Positions 18,901-27,454 of a stretch of DNA of 64,000 bases are shown piece after piece. The position numbers and the translations under genes are program-made. A model generated the notes under the pieces. That model ran no database searches. It was not told the DNA's origin and worked only from the letters and a program-made list of their open reading frames with translations. Each line of letters starts with the position of its first letter. Position 1 is the stretch's first letter. Origin of the DNA: JAVBNT01 sp031551355 (GTDB taxonomy: Bacteria; Vulcanimicrobiota; CADAWZ01); NCBI GenBank assembly GCA_031551355.1, contig JAVBNT010000006.1:186001-250000 (forward strand), written 5' to 3'.

Positions 18901-21164
18901 GATTTCAGGCTTACCAAAGATTTGGAAACAGTTGCATCCGCATAAAACCAGGAGACAGGGATACCGGAAACAAACATATCCCTGAAATCAGCGTATCCGG
19001 AAACATTCATTGCATTGAGATCACCGTTTAAAAGAAATTGACCTTCCTTTACCCCTCCGCTTACGACCGAAAACGGACTTGTTTTAGACGGCTTTATATC
19101 AAGATTATTGATTGTTGCATAAGAGATTATTCCGGGAACAGCATCAGCAGATAAAAAACCGCGCGAAAAAACCGAGGATTTTCCTGATGAGAGCAGGGCG
19201 TCCCAGAAGTATCCCATATCGCCGCCTCCCTCAACGCAACCTACAAGTTCCGAAGAAGAACCGACAAAAGGCAGGTCTGCCATTTTGGGAATCTTTGCCA
19301 GTTTTGAAGCGTCGATACCGGAAAGTTCAAAGTCAACATTAACTCCCGGTTTTTTAGCAATCAGAGCCGAACCGGAGGCGGCAAGAGAAAGTCCCGATTC
19401 AGAGCGGCCTTTGGCACTGAATCTTACGAAATCCTTATCGGCCGCCAAAGGCACATCAAGCGTATTAAATTTCAGTCCCGACATGCTGAGGTCATCAAAC
19501 ATAAGGTTACCGACCGCCACAGGGGAAGATGCCGAGCCCATCAACGCAAGTCCTCCGGATACACTGCCTGCTATTTCACTGTTAATCTCCGGTATTGCAT
19601 AATTATTTGCGGCAACCGACATCTGGATCGCTCCGTTGGAAAGATCATACACGGCGTCTCCGCCAATATATCCCGAAGATTTGGCAAGCCTGGCGTCAGA
19701 AATGAACAGGGTTTTCTTATTGTAGAGAAAATCCGCACTTGTGGCTCCCAGATTCATCTTTTGCACGGCAACGCTGTCCATTCTCGCATTTCCAAAAACA
19801 ACAGGATCTTTGATTGTTCCCAAAATGTTAAAATCACAGTAACCCGAACCTAAAGATAAATCCTTAACTATCCGGGGTGGAACTCCGGAAGCCTTTACAT
19901 TCAAAAGAAGTTTCTGGGTTTCCGGCAAAATCCACCCAGATGCACTCAAAGAGCCGGAATCAAATAACAGCCGGGAATTTTTAACCTCCACATGTTTTTT
20001 GGATGCCGCAGCGGAAATGTTCCCGCTGAGAATATCGGTTCCGTTAAAAAATCCGTTATTCAGCGACAACAAGCAATCAAGTCTCGGATCCGCTATGGAG
20101 CCTTCCGCAGAAAATTTACCGGATAAAAATCCTTCAAGCTCGAATTCAGTATTCAGCCGCTCTTTAACAGCCGGCAGTTTGGCGATCCTGTTTAAAGACA
20201 AATTATCAAATTCAAAACTTACCGACAGATGGGGAGATTTAAAATTATAAATCTCTCCCCGGGACGAAAATTTTGCCCCCATCAGTGTTCCGGAAAATGA
20301 ATCAATCTTTACGGCACCCGGATTAGCGGAAACTTCCGCTTTCAAATCAGTTACTGCCGACGGCACCATGGGAATTTTCACAGAGCCCCTGTCAAGCTTA
20401 AAAACAATTTCCGCAAAGATCAATTCCGGCAGATCATAAAAATTAGATGCCGAGCCTTTGGCAATAAAAGACACCGAAGATTCGCCGGCAACATATTTAA
20501 CCCCGTAAGAGGAGGCCAGCATCTCAACCCATGGAGCCAAATTGAAATTGTCGGAGCCGCCGCGTAAATCGATAAACGGGGACTTAAAAGAGAATTTACC
20601 GTCAGCCGACCATTTATTGGCTGCCGGCAGTGATTCCTTTGCCCTGAAATGCAGCTCATACACACCGTTTTTCGCACATACCGCATCAAAAGCCACGTCT
20701 TTAATCTCAACTTCAATACGCTGTTTCAGGCTTTTATCAATAAAATGTATTTTGCCGCCGGACAGTTTTATCTTTGAAGAAAACCTGTCCAGCTTAACCG
20801 GAGGGCGCCCGGACGGCTTTAGAAGCGTGAGGATATTTATTTTACCGGCAGAGCTGCGCTTTATATAAAGCTCAGGTGAATCAATGACAATACTTTCGAT
20901 GCCGGAAAGGGCATTAAAAATAATTTTCAGAGGATTTATTTTAACTTTAAGTTTTTTCAGATAAAGCAGTTTATTACCCGAGGAATCATAAACGGAGACG
21001 TTAGAGGCACTAAACGAAAAAGGATTAACAGATGTCTTTTCACTGTAATATTTGCCGTTGATACTTTTATTGATTGAAGACGAAATTAAAAGCGGAGCCG
21101 CAATAAACGCCGCCGAAAGCAATAATACCGCTATAATAAAAAACGATATAAAAAACCTTCTCAT
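15903..21164 (-). CDS. tamB: TamB / AsmA-like inter-membrane bridge protein
   Basis: A 1753-residue protein with one N-terminal membrane anchor, then repeated beta-rich segments throughout (DUF490/AsmA style, e.g. GDLNAMNVSGYADFRDMF). It ends in the TamB C-terminal domain with FGEYAANLAITGPANKP and the final TYLWIQARRRF, whose aromatic end resembles outer-membrane-facing termini. Proteins of this kind form a long hydrophobic groove carrying phospholipid between the membranes, or help insert outer-membrane proteins with TamA. The length exceeds E. coli TamB (about 1260) by some 500 residues. No tamA is in view. It starts 7 bases after mreB, so it belongs to the murA-mreB operon and ties envelope growth to cell shape. 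It is strong evidence that the cell has an outer membrane. Confidence 0.88.
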   Translation of the reverse strand: MRRFFISFFIIAVLLLSAAFIAAPLLISSSINKSINGKYYSEKTSVNPFSFSASNVSVYDSSGNKLLYLKKLKVKINPLKIIFNALSGIESIVIDSPELYIKRSSAGKINILTLLKPSGRPPVKLDRFSSKIKLSGGKIHFIDKSLKQRIEVEIKDVAFDAVCAKNGVYELHFRAKESLPAANKWSADGKFSFKSPFIDLRGGSDNFNLAPWVEMLASSYGVKYVAGESSVSFIAKGSASNFYDLPELIFAEIVFKLDRGSVKIPMVPSAVTDLKAEVSANPGAVKIDSFSGTLMGAKFSSRGEIYNFKSPHLSVSFEFDNLSLNRIAKLPAVKERLNTEFELEGFLSGKFSAEGSIADPRLDCLLSLNNGFFNGTDILSGNISAAASKKHVEVKNSRLLFDSGSLSASGWILPETQKLLLNVKASGVPPRIVKDLSLGSGYCDFNILGTIKDPVVFGNARMDSVAVQKMNLGATSADFLYNKKTLFISDARLAKSSGYIGGDAVYDLSNGAIQMSVAANNYAIPEINSEIAGSVSGGLALMGSASSPVAVGNLMFDDLSMSGLKFNTLDVPLAADKDFVRFSAKGRSESGLSLAASGSALIAKKPGVNVDFELSGIDASKLAKIPKMADLPFVGSSSELVGCVEGGGDMGYFWDALLSSGKSSVFSRGFLSADAVPGIISYATINNLDIKPSKTSPFSVVSGGVKEGQFLLNGDLNAMNVSGYADFRDMFVSGIPVSWFYADATVSKSLVSLKSLTFSGDRGSLHVKGTANPASKDFKLHTAANNLDLNYILCSLNIAPICGVDVKSFLPMDKWHNFQAVAGFEGDISMVSGKPMVKGFFEIPDGVWMNEKLTFNSLFSLDPTQIAWKNFNLSIGSGVYSGYGSAGFSPDSPLNIKISASDAGLERLIAFSPFSNIPVSGRFSGNVDVAGTLRKPVLNGTLNIGECMIAGQKIKSVAATVSTVESTLYLNDFTITLDEGEFRGSGSIASDGTMDLTFATADIPCDAIDFLHKWIGKSNGYMDLIIRVSGKTSNPVVSASFKTGSINLLGHGLDSIQALFSLKGSVLDISECRISRASEVYSLNGSLDLKDLPALQSTMLGFGKNKTNEFNSVGISGVIKNGSLPFLMSLATLKESDSYSGEINGDFSISAKGHDSTAKIGFEVTGGMFSGMPIHKFIFNLEKKNTFLTDILVDMSIPGGSLNISGEMDGIGGDKVIMESKDFDLALISPFLHLPAKFSLAGKCNLSGAVVGELPYPDISCRYSIADAKLGEASIGVVKGGFKTEHGSLLKMLVSAEDANQRVRLSGMVPYSMDGGFFKITDAVMLRSDFSAKNFNILSLFLPIEKESSVALLGDCDITGMFPDIAISGKVVVKDGVVTPSYLKNPIKSINAEVLFKDQTISIKNVSGSMGPGSFTLGGTIDFEKMGLKSMDLSLKGKDLQITAKTLFSGIVDCDSAFVVNEEGKKLSGTTSVKNSILNFSPAMFTSKSGKVGTFRDAVPEFFRGTALDMSLAVQNDVWATFMGSQVQAQGNLAFSGVLDEPLIKGDILLSKGSIVIPIVSTPFKLYYGRLRFDGLGMIPNIVISGDARFGEYAANLAITGPANKPNIKIDSDLPLSATANASGVLNSNMIYSDKSRAVGMDLALAGAVNDIALNSMLEFSVMRPILNQLGRTFGLTDVSVEFRNGGAMSVRLAKSLDAKDRFLLTYEYATTPQGQLENLWGIEYRFSRGMLVRVSQGSLGDTYLWIQARRRF

Positions 21165-21171
21165 AATTTAC

Positions 21172-22155
21172 CTATGTATTAAACATAGCGCCTCTCCTCG
21201 CAACAATCCCGGTTCCCAGCGCAACACATGCAAGCGGATCGTCCGCAATGCGCACAGGGACGCCGACGGCAAGAGCAATCAATCTGTCCAGCCCATCCAG
21301 CAATGCACCGCCGCCGGTCAAAACAATGCCGCGATCATAAATATCACCGGCCAACTCAGGCGGAGTGTTTTCCAAAACCTTTCTCAGCGACTCAAGTATA
21401 GTCCCGAGAGGTTCTTCCAGTGCCTGCGCAATATCATATTCGGTTATTTTAACTGTCGCCGGAAGACCGTTGATAAGATCCCTTCCGCGCAGTTCCGTAA
21501 ATTTCTGCCTGTTTTTAGGATAAGCACTGCCGACAAGTATCTTAAGATCTTCAGCAGCCCGCTCACCGATCATCAGATTATAGTTTTTTCTTATATACCT
21601 GATGATTGCATCGTCTATTTTATTTCCGGCCACTTTTACCGAATCGCTGACAACAATTCCTCCAAGCGAAATAACGGCAATATCAGTCGTGCCGCCGCCA
21701 ATATCGATAATCATATTCCCCACAGGCTGCTCAACGTCTATGCCGGCTCCAAGTGCGGCGGCCATCGGCTCCTCTATCAAAGCCGCTCTTTTGGCACCGG
21801 CGGAGAGAGAGGCCTCTATAACGGCCCTTCTTTCAACACTGGTTACCTCAGCCGGCACACAAACAACTACGGACGGACGGGAAATTTTTATTCCCCTGCT
21901 GCGGACACGGTTGATAAAATACTTAAGCATTACCTCGGTAATTTCATAATCGGCAATAACTCCGTCGCGTATAGGTCTGATGGCAACAATATTTGCCGGA
22001 GTCTTTCCCAGCATCTGCCGGGCCTGTTCGCCTACAGCAACAACTTTTTCGGTATTGCGGTCAATAGCAACAACAGAAGGTTCGGATAAAACAATACCGC
22101 GCCCCTCTATAAAAACAAGTACAGAGGCTGTTCCAAGATCAATTCCAAGAATCAT
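21172..22155 (-). CDS. mreB: Rod-shape actin homologue MreB
   Basis: A 327-residue bacterial actin that forms membrane-bound filaments guiding cell-wall synthesis. The chosen start (MILGIDLGTASVLVF) follows GGAGGG. The ATPase motifs are intact: phosphate 1 (GIDLGTASVLVF), RPIRDGVIADYEIT, phosphate 2 (MIIDIGGGTTDIAVISLGG) and the adenosine motif (IVLTGGGALLDGLD). It overlaps the end of murA by 17 bases and is followed by the TamB-like gene. In Bacillus the homologue in this position, downstream of atpC and murA, is mbl, so this may be the Mbl-type orthologue. Confidence 0.96.
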   Translation of the reverse strand: MILGIDLGTASVLVFIEGRGIVLSEPSVVAIDRNTEKVVAVGEQARQMLGKTPANIVAIRPIRDGVIADYEITEVMLKYFINRVRSRGIKISRPSVVVCVPAEVTSVERRAVIEASLSAGAKRAALIEEPMAAALGAGIDVEQPVGNMIIDIGGGTTDIAVISLGGIVVSDSVKVAGNKIDDAIIRYIRKNYNLMIGERAAEDLKILVGSAYPKNRQKFTELRGRDLINGLPATVKITEYDIAQALEEPLGTILESLRKVLENTPPELAGDIYDRGIVLTGGGALLDGLDRLIALAVGVPVRIADDPLACVALGTGIVARRGAMFNT

Positions 22156-23401
22156 TAACCCTCCGGATATCAGCTCCAATAGAGGAAAGAACCCTCTCGA
22201 TCTCTTCATGCCCCCGGTCTATAAATTCCAGTCCGGTGATAACGGATTCTCCTTCAGCAACAAGGCAGGCAAGTATCAGCGCACCGCCGGCTCTTATATC
22301 ATGAGCTTTAACAGGAGCTCCCGACAACTTGGAAACCCCTCTGATAATACACGTACGGTCGGATATAGACATATCCGCACCCAATCTCCGAAGCTCGTCA
22401 ACATACATATAGCGCCGGTCAAAAATAGTTTCAACGACAACGCTTGTTCCTTTGGCAACCGCGGCAAGAGACGCGGCTATCGGCTGCAGGTCGGTAGGAA
22501 AACCGGGGTGCGGGGCTGATGAAACTTCTATCGGACGTATCGGCTGAGAATGCAGTGTTACATAATCGGAACCAACCGTCAGTATCTGTCCAGCCGCTTC
22601 CATTTTGGCTATAAATGCCTCAAGAAAATCAGGCCTGGTCCTTAATACGGTAACTTCTCCTGCGGTTATGGCAGCCGAAGTCAGATACAAACCGGTCAAA
22701 ATCCGGTCAGGAATTATTTCATAAGAAGTACCGTGCAGCTCCTTTACACCTTCAACAGTGATAATACTGCTGCCGAAACCGGTTATCCTGGCCCCCATTT
22801 TATTCAAAAACATCGCCAAGTCAACAACTTCGGGCTCCATTGCCGCATTTTCAAGAACTGTTATTCCTTCTGCCAGCGTTGCCGCCATCATAGCATTTTT
22901 AGTCGTGCCGACACTCGTTTTGGGAAAAGACAGCTTCCTGCCGTGCAGCGAAGACGCCCACGCCTTCACATAGCCATGTTCATAAACAACATGGGCTCCC
23001 AAATCCCTGAATGCGTCAATATGCATATTTACCGGCCTGCTGCCAAGGTTACATCCTCCGGGAAGAGGAACCTGCGCCTCACCGAATCTCGCGATCAGAG
23101 GACCGGTTATATCAAAGGAAGCGTTCATTTTGCCGACAAGTTCATAGGAAGGATTTACTTTGTCAATAGACGATGCATTGATCAGCATTTCACCTTTGCC
23201 TTCAAACTCCACATGAGCGCCAAGACTTCGCAAAATGTCAGCCATTATCCAAACGTCGCTTATATTGGGAATGCGCTTCAAAAAAACGTCATCCTTCGTA
23301 AGAAGGCATGCCGCCATTATCGGAAGAGCCGCATTCTTAGCTCCTCCCGCTTCTATTTCCCCTTTAATGGGATTTCCGCCGTTTATCTTCAAATAAGGCA
23401 A
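22139..23401 (-). CDS. murA: UDP-N-acetylglucosamine 1-carboxyvinyltransferase MurA
   Basis: Catalyses the first committed step of peptidoglycan synthesis, adding enolpyruvate from PEP to UDP-GlcNAc. A TTG start ten bases after GGAGG (LPYLKINGG) gives 420 residues, the usual size; an upstream TTG would add six residues but overlaps the ribosome site. GGAKNAALPI holds the active-site Lys-Asn, and GGCNLGSRPV carries the catalytic Cys (about residue 117), so the enzyme is predicted to be fosfomycin-sensitive. The order atpC-murA-mreB matches Firmicutes. It overlaps mreB by 17 bases. Confidence 0.96.
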   Translation of the reverse strand: MPYLKINGGNPIKGEIEAGGAKNAALPIMAACLLTKDDVFLKRIPNISDVWIMADILRSLGAHVEFEGKGEMLINASSIDKVNPSYELVGKMNASFDITGPLIARFGEAQVPLPGGCNLGSRPVNMHIDAFRDLGAHVVYEHGYVKAWASSLHGRKLSFPKTSVGTTKNAMMAATLAEGITVLENAAMEPEVVDLAMFLNKMGARITGFGSSIITVEGVKELHGTSYEIIPDRILTGLYLTSAAITAGEVTVLRTRPDFLEAFIAKMEAAGQILTVGSDYVTLHSQPIRPIEVSSAPHPGFPTDLQPIAASLAAVAKGTSVVVETIFDRRYMYVDELRRLGADMSISDRTCIIRGVSKLSGAPVKAHDIRAGGALILACLVAEGESVITGLEFIDRGHEEIERVLSSIGADIRRVNDSWN

Positions 23402-23662
23402 AGTTACTGGCCTCCGCAAATATCAAATAGTATCATCAAACATTTTTTAGTTCTTTGAATTTTACGCATAGCATCAAATATTTTTATAAAAAAGTACGTT
23501 CCGTAAAAATGTATCCTATGCGGATTAAAATAAACATCCAATATAATATGATATCATCAAAACAGACGACACACAACAACAAATCGGTAACAAAACAACA
23601 ACATGTAGCAAAAAGGGCACGACAGAGCGCGCCCGGACAAATAGTCGAAAAAATTCATCCAA
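23402..23662. other. Intergenic gap between atpC and murA, no gene seen
   Basis: AT-rich sequence without hairpins or a clear ORF. A rightward open frame here has no ribosome site and runs into antisense atpC. The murA promoter, if separate from the atpC transcript, would lie here, but I see no well-spaced pair of boxes. Confidence 0.35.
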
Positions 23663-24076
23663 TTACAAATCGTGGCCATAGGTTTCGGCAATATGTATGC
23701 AAACCTTGGCCCTAAGCATTTTTATATAGTCATCATCGGTATCGCTTACACCGCTGCGTCCGGAAATAGCTTCCGACGCTTCCGTAAAAAGTTTCTTAGC
23801 AAGATCAACGTCTATCTCCTCCGGACGGTAGGCAAAAGCCACAGCTACGGTTACAACATTGCCGGAAATAGAGACAAAACCTTCGGACATCGCCCAGAGA
23901 TGGCGTTCTTCACCGGCATTCAAACGGCATAACCCCGGACGGAGCATACCTATGAAAGGAGTATGGTTCGCCAGCACGCCGGTTTCGCCGTCCCATCCGG
24001 GCAAAAGCAGATAGTCCGCGTCTCCCGAGTAAACTTTTTCGTCCCTGGCTATTATGTCAACAACAAATTCCGACAA
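23663..24076 (-). CDS. atpC: F1Fo ATP synthase epsilon subunit
   Basis: The 137-residue central-stalk subunit couples rotation to the beta subunits and inhibits hydrolysis. A TTG start sits 9 bases after GGAGG. The N-terminal beta-sandwich is typical (LLPGWDGETGVLANHTPFIGMLRPG), followed by a short helical C-terminal domain. It lies nearly 2 kb from atpD, separated by a two-domain secreted protein gene and a nest of repeats, whereas atpD and atpC are normally adjacent. Expression must therefore come from read-through or from a promoter in the intervening gene or gap. Confidence 0.93.
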   Translation of the reverse strand: MSEFVVDIIARDEKVYSGDADYLLLPGWDGETGVLANHTPFIGMLRPGLCRLNAGEERHLWAMSEGFVSISGNVVTVAVAFAYRPEEIDVDLAKKLFTEASEAISGRSGVSDTDDDYIKMLRAKVCIHIAETYGHDL

Positions 24077-24264
24077 ATGTACTCACCTCCAAAATCGCTG
24101 AAAAATGCGCGCGCAGTAATTCTAAGCTTATCTCCCGGCGCAATAATATTCCGCCCGTCTATACCTGTTTTAAACGATTTTACTTAAATAAAAACCAGCA
24201 GTTATTTAATCACGGACGCGCAATGCGCCCCCCTACGTAATCATAATTACACATAGCGTTGCCA

Positions 24265-25326
24265 TCATTTTTTGACGGCAACGCTTTTTGCTATACCGTC
24301 AAGCATTTTTTCATATTTGCTAAAAACGTTTTTAGGACAATATGCCTGAATAACAAAATTTTTACCCTTGTAAAGAAAAGAATAGCATACCTGTATACAA
24401 TCCTTGTCTTCAATCATTCCCCTTTTTATAGAACCGGCAGTTTTAAATTTTAGTCCTTTAATGTTACCGACATTAAAATCAGCATCGCTTATATATTTAT
24501 GATTATCTTCGCGGGCAACATGCTTCATACCGTCTATAAACAGTTTTCTCATGTTAGGGTCTTTTTTTCTCAGACCATCCTCAACTTGCTTCATTACCTC
24601 TGCGTTAGGGTCATTAGGCTTCGAGTCTTCAATAATTACCGTGACAAAGTCCGTTTCCGATTTGAAGAAAGTATATTGATCATCACCATCAAAATTACCA
24701 TCAAAATTATCCGGCAGTTTAAAACTCCAGCCGCCTTTGGTTTTAGCCGGTTTCAAAGTTTTTGAAACCGCATACTGCGTGATCATATTATTATCAACAA
24801 CGATACTTCTAACGACACCGTCAAATATTTTTTCATATTTGCCGACAGATTTTTCCGGACATTTTGCCGTAATCATGATTGGAGAACCTTTATATACGCA
24901 GAGATACATCAATTCTATGACAGGTTTCTCTTTCTTTCCCGACAAACGCCCTTTCATTTTCAATCCCGGCTGACCATTGACGTCAAAATCAGAATCACTT
25001 ATAAATTTATAAGACATATTTTGTTTTTTAAATTCTTCTTTTTTATTATTAATACATTCGGAAACAAGGCTTTTCTGGCTTTCCTTGCGGTCATATTTCA
25101 TCAGCCAATACATTGACTTTAAAGGATGGTATTTACCGCCGGTCACCAATACAATACTGCTCTTGTCTTTTTCATTAGTAAAGGTGGAAGGGTCTTTAGG
25201 GGCTCTCTCAAATCCGTCGGGAATTGTAAATTTTGTCCAATAAACATCGACGGTTTTATCCGCGAATACCGGGCAGGAAATAATAAATGCTAAAACCAGT
25301 GCCATAACTATAGATGATAACCTCAT
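24265..25326 (-). CDS. Secreted protein with two tandem DcrB/PsbP-like domains
   Basis: The start MRLSSIVMALVLAFIISC follows AAAGGAGC and gives about 353 residues with a signal peptide ending near PVFA. Two similar halves follow. Domain 1 runs from VYWTKFTIPDGF to YEKIFDGVVRSIVV, and domain 2 from WSFKLPDNFDG to YEKMLDGIAKSVAVKK. Each ends with YEK-x-x-DG-x-x-x-S, showing internal duplication. A single-domain relative lies at 51434-51937 (ending VFNGVAKSLRKK). The fold pattern suggests DcrB/PsbP-like lipoprotein-type domains of unknown function. It sits between atpD and atpC, and its stop lies in the loop of a 9-bp hairpin (AGCGTTGCC/GGCAACGCT, 24255-24285) lacking a U-tract. Confidence 0.72.
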   Translation of the reverse strand: MRLSSIVMALVLAFIISCPVFADKTVDVYWTKFTIPDGFERAPKDPSTFTNEKDKSSIVLVTGGKYHPLKSMYWLMKYDRKESQKSLVSECINNKKEEFKKQNMSYKFISDSDFDVNGQPGLKMKGRLSGKKEKPVIELMYLCVYKGSPIMITAKCPEKSVGKYEKIFDGVVRSIVVDNNMITQYAVSKTLKPAKTKGGWSFKLPDNFDGNFDGDDQYTFFKSETDFVTVIIEDSKPNDPNAEVMKQVEDGLRKKDPNMRKLFIDGMKHVAREDNHKYISDADFNVGNIKGLKFKTAGSIKRGMIEDKDCIQVCYSFLYKGKNFVIQAYCPKNVFSKYEKMLDGIAKSVAVKK

Positions 25327-25409
25327 GAAAGCTCCTTTTGTTTTTTTAAAAAGCGGAATGAATTTCCGCCCTTGCAAGGATAAAATAACAATTAAGTTCA
25401 TATAAAACC

Positions 25410-26018
25410 AAAATCTGATTCGTTCAAACGGTTAGTCAGGCAAGGCAAATTCGGTTGAGACGAGTGAGGCGTAGATTCACTCAATGTCATTAAGTTAGTA
25501 TTTTTCATAGCCTATTTTGACATCTTCGGATCTCTCACAGAGGGCACAGAGGCCACGGAGGATAAATGCCAGTTAAAACCTCTCTGAGTTCTCTTCTTCT
25601 CTGTGAGAAACCATTCTTGAATTATGAAAAAAATTACGTGATTAATTCGCTCCACTCGTCATTGTGAGCCTGTAAGGCGTGCAATCCAGGCAATTATTTT
25701 TCTGGATTGCTTGTCGGCAGCCTCCTCGCAATGACGAAAATGGTAAAAATCGAGATTTAAAACCTTAACTTAATGACATTGAGATTCACTACGCCGAACG
25801 AGCTAAACCGGATTTAACGCCGCATAACCAATTATTTTCAATGTTCAAAAATCTGATTCGTTCAAACGGTTAGTCAGGCAAGGCAACTCAACCGTAAAAC
25901 GTTCAAAATGACGGAGATGCAAGAAAGGTCAGAGCGCGCCGAGCGAAGGCGTAGATTCACTACGTTGAGCGAGCAAGCGATAGACCTGACGCCGCAGATT
26001 CGTTATTTTCAACGTTTT
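25410..26018. repeat. Nest of palindromic repeat family 2 between atpD and the next gene
   Basis: A 39-bp exact direct repeat occurs at 25410-25448 and 25848-25886 (starting AAAATCTGATTCGTTCAAAC). The first begins one family-2 copy (arms GGCGTAGATTCACT and ACTACGCCGAACGAG), which is split by MITE copy 2. A separate copy (25896-26018) has ends AAAACGTTCAAAAT and ATTTTCAACGTTTT and an interior (AAGGTCAG ... GCGTAGATTCACTACG ... GACCTGACGCCGCAG) like the one beside fliP. Its right end overlaps the atpD stop codon. No protein is encoded in these 600 bases. Confidence 0.7.
25482..25781. mobile_element. MITE-like element, copy 2 (300 bp), with perfect target duplication
   Basis: Perfect 16-bp terminal inverted repeats (CAATGTCATTAAGTTA / TAACTTAATGACATTG) are bordered by a perfect 9-bp duplication, AGATTCACT, at 25473-25481 and 25782-25790. 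The right half is nearly identical to copy 1 and holds the same nested hairpin (25658-25735). The left arm differs and contains another inverted repeat (TCTCACAGAGG ... TCTGTGAGA). There is no transposase. Removing the element and one duplication rejoins a family-2 palindrome, so the insertion postdates that repeat. Confidence 0.85.
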
Positions 26019-27429
26019 AGACGGTTACGCCCATTTTCTCGGCATTACTAACAACCTCTTCAATAGTCCCGGTCATGTAGAAAGCCTGTTCAGGAAGATG
26101 ATCCAATTTTCCTGACAGCAACTCCTTAAATCCCTTCACCGTGTCCGCCAGAGAAACATATCTTCCCGGTTTAGAAGTAAACGGTTCGGCAACAAACATC
26201 GGCTGTGAAAGGAATTTTTGCATTCTTCTTGCCCTGCCGACAATTATTTTATCGTCTTCGGAAAGCTCGTCAACACCCAAAATAGCGATAATGTCCTGCA
26301 GTTCCTTGTAGCGCTGCAGTACTTCCTGGACTTTTACGGCAACATAATAATGTTCATCACCGACAAAGCGCGGCTCCAAAATCCTTGAGGTAGAAGCCAG
26401 CGGATCCACCGCAGGATATATGCCCTGATCAACAATCTGCCTGCTGAGAACCGTTCTGGCGTCAAGATGAGAGAAAGTGGTTGCCACTGCCGGGTCGGTA
26501 ATATCGTCCGCCGGCACATAAATGGCCTGTATGGAGGTAATTGATCCGCGTTTGGTTGAAGTTATACGCTCCTCAAGCTGTCCGACTTCGGTTGCCAGAG
26601 TCGGCTGATAACCAACTGCCGAGGTCATTCTGCCAAGCAGCGCCGAAACTTCGGAACCGGCAAGCACGAAACGGAATATATTGTCAATAAAGAACAAAAC
26701 ATCTCTGCCGCCCTCATCTCTGAAAGCTTCCGCCAGCGTTACTCCTACAAGACCAATCCTGAAGCGGACTCCAGGAGGCTCGTCCATCTGCCCGAATACA
26801 AGGGCAGTTTTATCAAGAACCCCGGTTCTTTTCATTTCCAGCCAGAGATCGTTTCCTTCTCTTGTCCTCTCTCCTACTCCGGCGAAAACGGAATAGCCGC
26901 CATGCTCTGCGGCGATATTGCGGATCATCTCCTGAATAAGAACCGTTTTCCCTACACCGGCCCCACCGAACAATCCTGTTTTGCCGCCTTTTGCGTAAGG
27001 TTCAAGCAAATCAATAACCTTAATACCGGTCTCAAAAATCTCGCTGACCGGAACCTGTTCCTCAAGCGGAGGCGCACTCCTGTGGATAGGATATCTTTTC
27101 TCCGCCGCGACAGGTCCAAGCCTGTCCGCCGGCTCGCCGACGACATTAAATAAACGGCCAAGCGTTTTCGTTCCCACCGGCACCGAAAGCGGTGATCCTG
27201 TCTTTACGACTTTCATTCCACGGTAAAGACCGTTGGTATTTCCCATCGCCAGGCATCTTACCTGATTATTGCCAAGATCACTCTCGACCTCAATGTAAAG
27301 CTTGCCTGCCGAATCTTCCTTATCTATAACGAGGGCTTCATAAAGCTTGGGGAGCTGTCCGTCCTCAAACTCGACATCAACAACAGATCCGATAATCTGT
27401 ATAATACGCCCGTCTTTATTGTCACTCAT
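26017..27429 (-). CDS. atpD: F1Fo ATP synthase beta subunit
   Basis: The 470-residue catalytic subunit of the F1 head. The Walker A loop GGAGVGKT (residues 155-162), the Walker B strand DVLFFIDNIFRF and the arm ALVFGQMDEPPG are all present. The usual Glu after the P-loop region is in GVGERTREGND. The length and C-terminus (EEVVSNAEKMGVTV) are normal. AGGAGG precedes the ATG. It is the last gene of the contiguous atp operon, since atpC is displaced. Its stop codon overlaps the end of a family-2 palindromic repeat. Confidence 0.98.
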   Translation of the reverse strand: MSDNKDGRIIQIIGSVVDVEFEDGQLPKLYEALVIDKEDSAGKLYIEVESDLGNNQVRCLAMGNTNGLYRGMKVVKTGSPLSVPVGTKTLGRLFNVVGEPADRLGPVAAEKRYPIHRSAPPLEEQVPVSEIFETGIKVIDLLEPYAKGGKTGLFGGAGVGKTVLIQEMIRNIAAEHGGYSVFAGVGERTREGNDLWLEMKRTGVLDKTALVFGQMDEPPGVRFRIGLVGVTLAEAFRDEGGRDVLFFIDNIFRFVLAGSEVSALLGRMTSAVGYQPTLATEVGQLEERITSTKRGSITSIQAIYVPADDITDPAVATTFSHLDARTVLSRQIVDQGIYPAVDPLASTSRILEPRFVGDEHYYVAVKVQEVLQRYKELQDIIAILGVDELSEDDKIIVGRARRMQKFLSQPMFVAEPFTSKPGRYVSLADTVKGFKELLSGKLDHLPEQAFYMTGTIEEVVSNAEKMGVTV

Positions 27430-27454
27430 AAAACCTCCTGTATTAAGCCCCCGG

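Noticed and set aside
21052..22089. 345-codon plus-strand frame opposite mreB
   Set aside because: Antisense shadow of mreB and the TamB-like start; composition is unlike a protein.
23455..23715. 86-codon plus-strand frame between murA and atpC
   Set aside because: No ribosome site, basic and low-complexity composition, and it overlaps atpC antisense.
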